This document shows, piece after piece, positions 4,911 to 8,245 of a DNA stretch of 8,245 nt. Each line of letters opens with the position of its first letter. The stretch's first letter is position 1. Under the pieces are notes generated by a model, which was not told the origin of the DNA, made no database searches, and saw only the letters and a list, made by a program, of their open reading frames with translations. The DNA is from Eggerthellaceae bacterium. GTDB taxonomy: Bacteria > Actinomycetota > Coriobacteriia > Coriobacteriales > Eggerthellaceae. The DNA is taken from assembly GCA_003452695.1 (NCBI GenBank), contig DMNP01000248.1, positions 1 to 8,245 of the forward strand, given 5' to 3'. Position numbers and translations under genes: made by a program.

Positions 4911-6569
4911 ATGGACGAGAAAATCGAGAGCACGACCGGCAAGAAGCCCGATAGGACCGTGTTGATCGTATCGGCAGTCATCGTGGTGCTGTTCACGGCC
5001 TGGGGTTTGGTTCTGCCGGACAACCTGGCAGTAGTCATCAACACGGTGAACGGGTTCCTCTGCAACGATCTGGGCTGGTTGTACCTGCTGGCGATGATGA
5101 TCTTCCTGTTCTTCGGGTTCTACATCGCGCTGTCCAAGTACGGCAACCTGAAGATGGGCAAGCCCGATGACGAGCCGGAGTTCAGCAACTTCCAGTGGTT
5201 CGCCCTGCTGTTCGGCGGCGGCATCGGCATCGGCCTGGTGTTCTGGTCTATGGCGGAACCGATGATGCACGCATCCGGCCTGGGCGGATCGTATTCGTCG
5301 GTGGGCTTCGAGAACGCGCCGGTGGCTGCCCTGACGGCAGCCGAGCTTACCGCGGGCGATTTCACCACGAACATACCCGTCGGCGTAATCGACGCGATAC
5401 GCATCACCTTCATGCACGAGGGCGTGCACTGCTGGGGCATCTTCGGCCTGGTGGGCATGTGCCTGGGCTATGCGGCGTACCGCAAGGGCCTGCCGTTCCT
5501 GGTCAGCTCCACGCTGTATCCGCTCATCGGCGACCGCATCTACGGCGGCATCGGCAAGACGGTCGACATCCTGGCCGTGTTCGCCACCGTGTTCGGTGTG
5601 GCTACTTCGCTCGGCCTGGGCGCCATGCAGATAGCTGGCGGCGTGGAATACGTGTACGGAGTGGAAGGGCTCGGAACGAACAGCATGGTCATCGCCATGA
5701 TCATCGGTGTCATCACGGCAATTTTCACCCTGGCTACGGTAGCCGGGCTGGAAAAGGCCATGTCGGCGGTCGTTAACTTCAAGGTGTGGCTGTCCATCTT
5801 CTTCATGGTGTTCCTGCTGGTGTTCGGCGGGACGACCTTCATCCTGCGCGAGGTTACCTGGACGCTCGGTTCCTATATAACCACCTTCATGAACCAGTCG
5901 TTCTGGTACGGCGATACCGCATGGCTCTCCAACTGGACCGTGTTCTACTGGGGCTGGTGGATAGCATGGGGCACGTTCTGCGGCACCTTCTTCGCCCGCG
6001 TGTCGAAGGGTCGCACGCTGCGTCAGATGTTCCTGGGCGGCACGTTGCTGCCGGCGGGGTTCTCCTTCGTGTGGATCGTCATCTTCGCAGGCGCTGCGTT
6101 CTTCACCAACAGCATCACCGATAACTCGGTCGTGGCGGCCACGCAGGCGCAGTACACCACCGCCACCTTCGCGGTGCTGCAACAGCTGCCCATCTACCAG
6201 GTAATGGCGCCGCTCACGCTCGTGCTCATCGTCATCTGCTTCGTAGGCGCCGCCGACTCGGCCACCTTCGTCCTGCCGATGCTCACCTTCGGCGGCACGC
6301 AGGATCCGAGCAAGGCAGCGCGTGCGGGCTGGGGCATCGCCCAAGGTGCCGTGACCGTCATCCTCATCCTGGTCAGCGGCTCGGGGGCGCTCGTGGCGCT
6401 GCAGACGGCCTCGGTCGTGGCAGCACTGCCGTTCATGGTGGTGGTCGCCTTCATGTGCATCGCCCTGGCACGCCAGGTCGCCAAGGACTATCGGGGCGAC
6501 GAGGACCCGACGTGCTGGCTGGACGAGCGCGCCGAGAAGAAGAAGCTGAAAGAGGCGCAGAAAGAATAG
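4911..6569 (+). CDS. BCCT-family quaternary-ammonium transporter
   Basis: The 552-residue membrane protein has about twelve helices, a short polar N-terminus and a charged Lys/Glu-rich C-terminal tail (about 520-552). BCCT signatures are the YGNLKMGKPDDEPEFS segment (77-92), the glycine stretch GGGIGIG in the substrate helix (102-108), the aromatic WGWWIAW (347-353) followed by FFARVSKGRT (360-369), and AADSATFV (447-454). The family imports betaine, carnitine, choline or related amines. In BetP the Na2 site uses a Thr-Ser pair just before the ADS motif; here the positions read Gly-Ala (446-447), so coupling may differ, as in the Na+-independent antiporter CaiT (inference). ATG 4911 lies directly behind AGGAGGGGAG. 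As first gene of a run with a corrinoid protein and an MttB-like enzyme, it most likely supplies their methylated substrate. Confidence 0.97.
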   Translation: MDEKIESTTGKKPDRTVLIVSAVIVVLFTAWGLVLPDNLAVVINTVNGFLCNDLGWLYLLAMMIFLFFGFYIALSKYGNLKMGKPDDEPEFSNFQWFALLFGGGIGIGLVFWSMAEPMMHASGLGGSYSSVGFENAPVAALTAAELTAGDFTTNIPVGVIDAIRITFMHEGVHCWGIFGLVGMCLGYAAYRKGLPFLVSSTLYPLIGDRIYGGIGKTVDILAVFATVFGVATSLGLGAMQIAGGVEYVYGVEGLGTNSMVIAMIIGVITAIFTLATVAGLEKAMSAVVNFKVWLSIFFMVFLLVFGGTTFILREVTWTLGSYITTFMNQSFWYGDTAWLSNWTVFYWGWWIAWGTFCGTFFARVSKGRTLRQMFLGGTLLPAGFSFVWIVIFAGAAFFTNSITDNSVVAATQAQYTTATFAVLQQLPIYQVMAPLTLVLIVICFVGAADSATFVLPMLTFGGTQDPSKAARAGWGIAQGAVTVILILVSGSGALVALQTASVVAALPFMVVVAFMCIALARQVAKDYRGDEDPTCWLDERAEKKKLKEAQKE

Positions 6570-6576
6570 GCTGCTT

Positions 6577-6618
6577 CTCGGGGGCCCGATGGATACGGAG
6601 GGTCTGCGAGCCCCCGGG
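6577..6618 (+). promoter_or_regulatory. Intercistronic hairpin between BCCT and corrinoid genes
   Basis: CTCGGGGGC (6577-6585) pairs with GCCCCCGGG (6610-6618), nine pairs with one G-U, around a 24-base loop. It begins 7 nt after the BCCT stop and is not followed by a U-tract. It could stop part of the transcripts or protect a 3' end, letting membrane and soluble proteins be made in different amounts. Confidence 0.55.
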
Positions 6619-6669
6619 TTGGAGATAGTACGTGTAGGAAAACATGGAACAAGGGGAAGGCAATTCGTT

Positions 6670-6675
6670 AGGAGG
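6670..6675 (+). promoter_or_regulatory. Consensus ribosome binding site of the corrinoid protein gene
   Basis: AGGAGG lies 5 nt before ATG 6681. It is a full match to the Shine-Dalgarno core at good spacing, as expected for a protein needed in large amounts. Confidence 0.85.
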
Positions 6676-6680
6676 CAGAA

Positions 6681-7322
6681 ATGGCAACTTTGGAAGACAT
6701 TGCTCAGGCTGTAGTGGATGGTAACGCGAAGAAATCCAAGAAGCTGGCTCAGCAGCTCGTAGACGAGGGCATGTCCCCCCTGGATATCATCAACCAGGGC
6801 CTTATGGGCGGCATGCAGGAGGTCGGCGTGCAGTTCAAGGCGAACGTCATGTTCGTGCCCGATGTAATGGCGGCTGCAGAGGCAATGGCGGCAGGCGTGG
6901 AAATCGTGAAACCGCTCATCGAGGCCGACGACATCCAGACCCTGGGCACCGTGATCATGGGCACCGTGGCGGGCGACTTGCACGACATCGGCAAGAACCT
7001 GGTCGTCATGATGCTGGAAGGCGCGGGCTTCGAGGTTATCAACGCCGGCGTGGACATCTCCCCCGAGCAGATAGTGGAAGACGTTCGCAAGTACAACCCG
7101 GACATCGTCGGCATGTCGGCGCTGCTGACCACCACGATGCTGCACATGAAGAGCACCATCGAGCTGCTGCAGGAGGAAGGCCTGCGCGACGACGTGAAGG
7201 TCATCATCGGCGGCGCTCCGGTTTCGCAGGACTTCGCGGACGAAATCGCTGCCGACGGCTATTCGCCCGACGCGGTTGCTGCTGCTGACCTTTGCAAGCG
7301 CCTGGTAGGCGCTGCGGCATAG
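6681..7322 (+). CDS. Cobalamin-binding corrinoid protein, MtaC/MttC/MtgC type
   Basis: The 213-residue protein has the standard two-domain form and length of methyltransferase corrinoid proteins. Residues about 1-85 are the helical cap (B12-binding_2) with the FVPDVMAAAEAM segment (58-69). Residues about 88-213 are the Rossmann-like B12-binding domain: GDLHDIGKNLV at 98-108 holds the DxHxxG motif (D99, H101, G104), with H101 the lower cobalt ligand; SALLT at 146-150 and the IGGAPVSQDFADEIAADGY segment (176-194) complete the cofactor pocket. It carries the methyl group between two methyltransferases, accepting it on Co(I) and giving it to a second enzyme that is not in the window. It follows the transporter by 111 nt and precedes the MttB-like gene by 35 nt, so that enzyme is the expected methyl donor partner. 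Confidence 0.97.
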   Translation: MATLEDIAQAVVDGNAKKSKKLAQQLVDEGMSPLDIINQGLMGGMQEVGVQFKANVMFVPDVMAAAEAMAAGVEIVKPLIEADDIQTLGTVIMGTVAGDLHDIGKNLVVMMLEGAGFEVINAGVDISPEQIVEDVRKYNPDIVGMSALLTTTMLHMKSTIELLQEEGLRDDVKVIIGGAPVSQDFADEIAADGYSPDAVAAADLCKRLVGAAA

Positions 7323-7346
7323 GCTGATCGACTGATACGAGAGATT

Positions 7347-7351
7347 GGAGG
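7347..7351 (+). promoter_or_regulatory. Ribosome binding site fixing the GTG start of the MttB-like gene
   Basis: GGAGG stands 6 nt before GTG 7358. The reading frame of the methyltransferase has no better-placed start upstream, and the GTG gives an N-terminus of normal length, so this site decides the start. Confidence 0.85.
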
Positions 7352-7357
7352 CAGAGA

Positions 7358-8245
7358 GTGTACCGGACAAGAAGTTTGTATACGACCGCAGGTTTCCAGG
7401 TCCATCAGAACATCCATTGGGAGATGCTCACCGACGACCAGTCCGAGGCGATCGTCGCCACGACGCTCGAGCTGCTCGAGCGCACCGGCGTGGAAATTCA
7501 AAGCGAGGCTGCCCAGAAGGTCTTCGCCGACGCAGGATGCTATGTGGATGGCAGCCGGGTGCGCATTCCAAGCGCCAAGAGCGAATGGGCGCTGCGCGCA
7601 GCTCCTTCGCGCGTAACCCTGTGCGATCGCAACGGCAAGCGCGCCATGATGCTGGAAATGGGCCAGGCCCACTATGGCCCGGGATACACGCCCCACACGT
7701 ACTTTGACCAGGATTCCTGCGAGGAGCGCCCCTTCACGCTGGACGACGTGGTCACCTACGGCAAGCTGTGCCAGATGCTTCCCAACATCGATTTCGCCAT
7801 GTCGGGCGGCTATCCGACCGACGTGGCCGCTGAAGTGGCCGAGCTGGAGGAATTCAAGGCTCTGGCAGGCGCCACCACCAAGCCCATCGTGCAGAACGTG
7901 AAGAACGTGAAGCAGGGCAAGGCCGTAATCGACATGGCAGCTGCCGTGAAGGGCGGCGCCGACAAGCTGAAGATCGACCCGTTCGTGGCCCTGCACGTGA
8001 TCGCCAACGAGCCGATGCTGCTCGCCGCCGACGCCCTGGACGTCGTCATGGCGGCCGCCGAGGCGGGCATTCCCGTCATCCTGGCCAACGAGCTGGTGTC
8101 GGGCGACACGGCCCCGGCCGAGAGCGCGGGCGTCATGATCGTCGCGCTGGCCAACTCCATCGCGGCATTGGCGCTGTCGCAGTTCGTGGCAGAGGGCGCC
8201 CCGTTCATCACCGGTGGTTTCCTGACCAACAACGACACGGTGAAC
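7358..8245 (+). CDS. MttB-superfamily corrinoid methyltransferase (3' partial)
   Basis: The first 296 residues are present; the family is usually about 470-500 long. Starting at GTG 7358, recognisable parts are the N-terminal helix with LELLERTGVEI (37-47), VQNVKNV at 178-184, the NELVSGDTAPAESAGV stretch (244-259), NSIAALALSQF (266-276) and APFITGGF (281-288), all typical of the trimethylamine:corrinoid methyltransferase (MttB/MtgB, COG5598) TIM barrel. The enzyme transfers a methyl group from a methylated amine to the corrinoid protein encoded 35 nt upstream. MttB proper carries pyrrolysine near residue 334, encoded by TAG; the window ends before that position, so it is not visible whether this is a true trimethylamine enzyme or a non-pyrrolysine homologue acting on a quaternary amine such as glycine betaine. 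The adjacent BCCT transporter favours the latter. The exact substrate is unknown. Confidence 0.95.
   Translation, partial: MYRTRSLYTTAGFQVHQNIHWEMLTDDQSEAIVATTLELLERTGVEIQSEAAQKVFADAGCYVDGSRVRIPSAKSEWALRAAPSRVTLCDRNGKRAMMLEMGQAHYGPGYTPHTYFDQDSCEERPFTLDDVVTYGKLCQMLPNIDFAMSGGYPTDVAAEVAELEEFKALAGATTKPIVQNVKNVKQGKAVIDMAAAVKGGADKLKIDPFVALHVIANEPMLLAADALDVVMAAAEAGIPVILANELVSGDTAPAESAGVMIVALANSIAALALSQFVAEGAPFITGGFLTNNDTVN

Noticed and set aside
4748..4954. Possible 68-codon leader peptide gene overlapping the BCCT start
   Set aside because: There is no ribosome binding site before ATG 4748, and its second half is an Arg-rich shadow of the leader and BCCT frame.
6644..6690. ATG at 6644 as an upstream small gene or alternative corrinoid start
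   Set aside because: It is out of frame with the corrinoid gene, lacks its own ribosome binding site, and ATG 6681 has a consensus one.
4845..7370. An 841-codon open frame on the minus strand, antisense to the BCCT and corrinoid genes
   Set aside because: It mirrors two certain genes. Its translation is a His/Arg/Glu/Asp-rich mixture without domain signatures, as expected from the complement of GC-rich codons, and it has no ribosome binding site.

Overview
The window is GC-rich, densely coded bacterial DNA. It resembles a strictly anaerobic gut actinobacterium of the Eggerthellaceae type (Eggerthella or Gordonibacter relatives). That placement is an inference from base composition, the mix of Shine-Dalgarno starts with one apparently leaderless start, and a quaternary-amine corrinoid methyltransferase cluster of the kind common in that group; no rRNA or other taxonomic marker is present.

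Left part (1-2930). A 5'-truncated gene on the + strand encodes an FGE-sulfatase/SUMF1-like domain fused to a flavodoxin. It converges on a minus-strand RarD-type EamA permease gene. Two GC-rich hairpins lie between them. Upstream of rarD, also on the minus strand, is a stand-alone YbaK/ProX-type aminoacyl-tRNA deacylase gene ending in a perfect 12-bp hairpin. These look like ordinary accessory or housekeeping genes with no evident link to the right half.

Right part (2934-8245). This is a corrinoid-dependent methyl-transfer locus split by a 342-bp divergent control region (4569-4910). Leftward run a PocR-type sensor/AraC-type regulator and a DUF1638 protein, 30 nt apart. Rightward run a BCCT quaternary-ammonium transporter, a cobalamin-binding corrinoid protein of the MtaC/MttC/MtgC type, and an MttB-superfamily methyltransferase with a GTG start that runs off the window end. 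The simplest model is that the regulator senses a substrate or metabolite, BCCT imports an N-methylated quaternary amine, the MttB-like enzyme moves a methyl group from it to Co(I) of the corrinoid protein, and a methylcobamide:tetrahydrofolate methyltransferase (not in the window) passes it on. The substrate cannot be read from the sequence. No corrinoid-activating protein (RamA/RACo) and no second methyltransferase is visible; they may lie downstream.

The most notable points are the compact set of dyads in the divergent control region, a BCCT transporter lacking the Thr-Ser pair of the BetP Na2 site, the linkage of DUF1638 to a PocR/AraC regulator and corrinoid genes, the SUMF1-flavodoxin fusion without FGE catalytic cysteines, and a probable leaderless start for rarD. 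No tRNA, rRNA, CRISPR array, insertion sequence or attachment site was seen.
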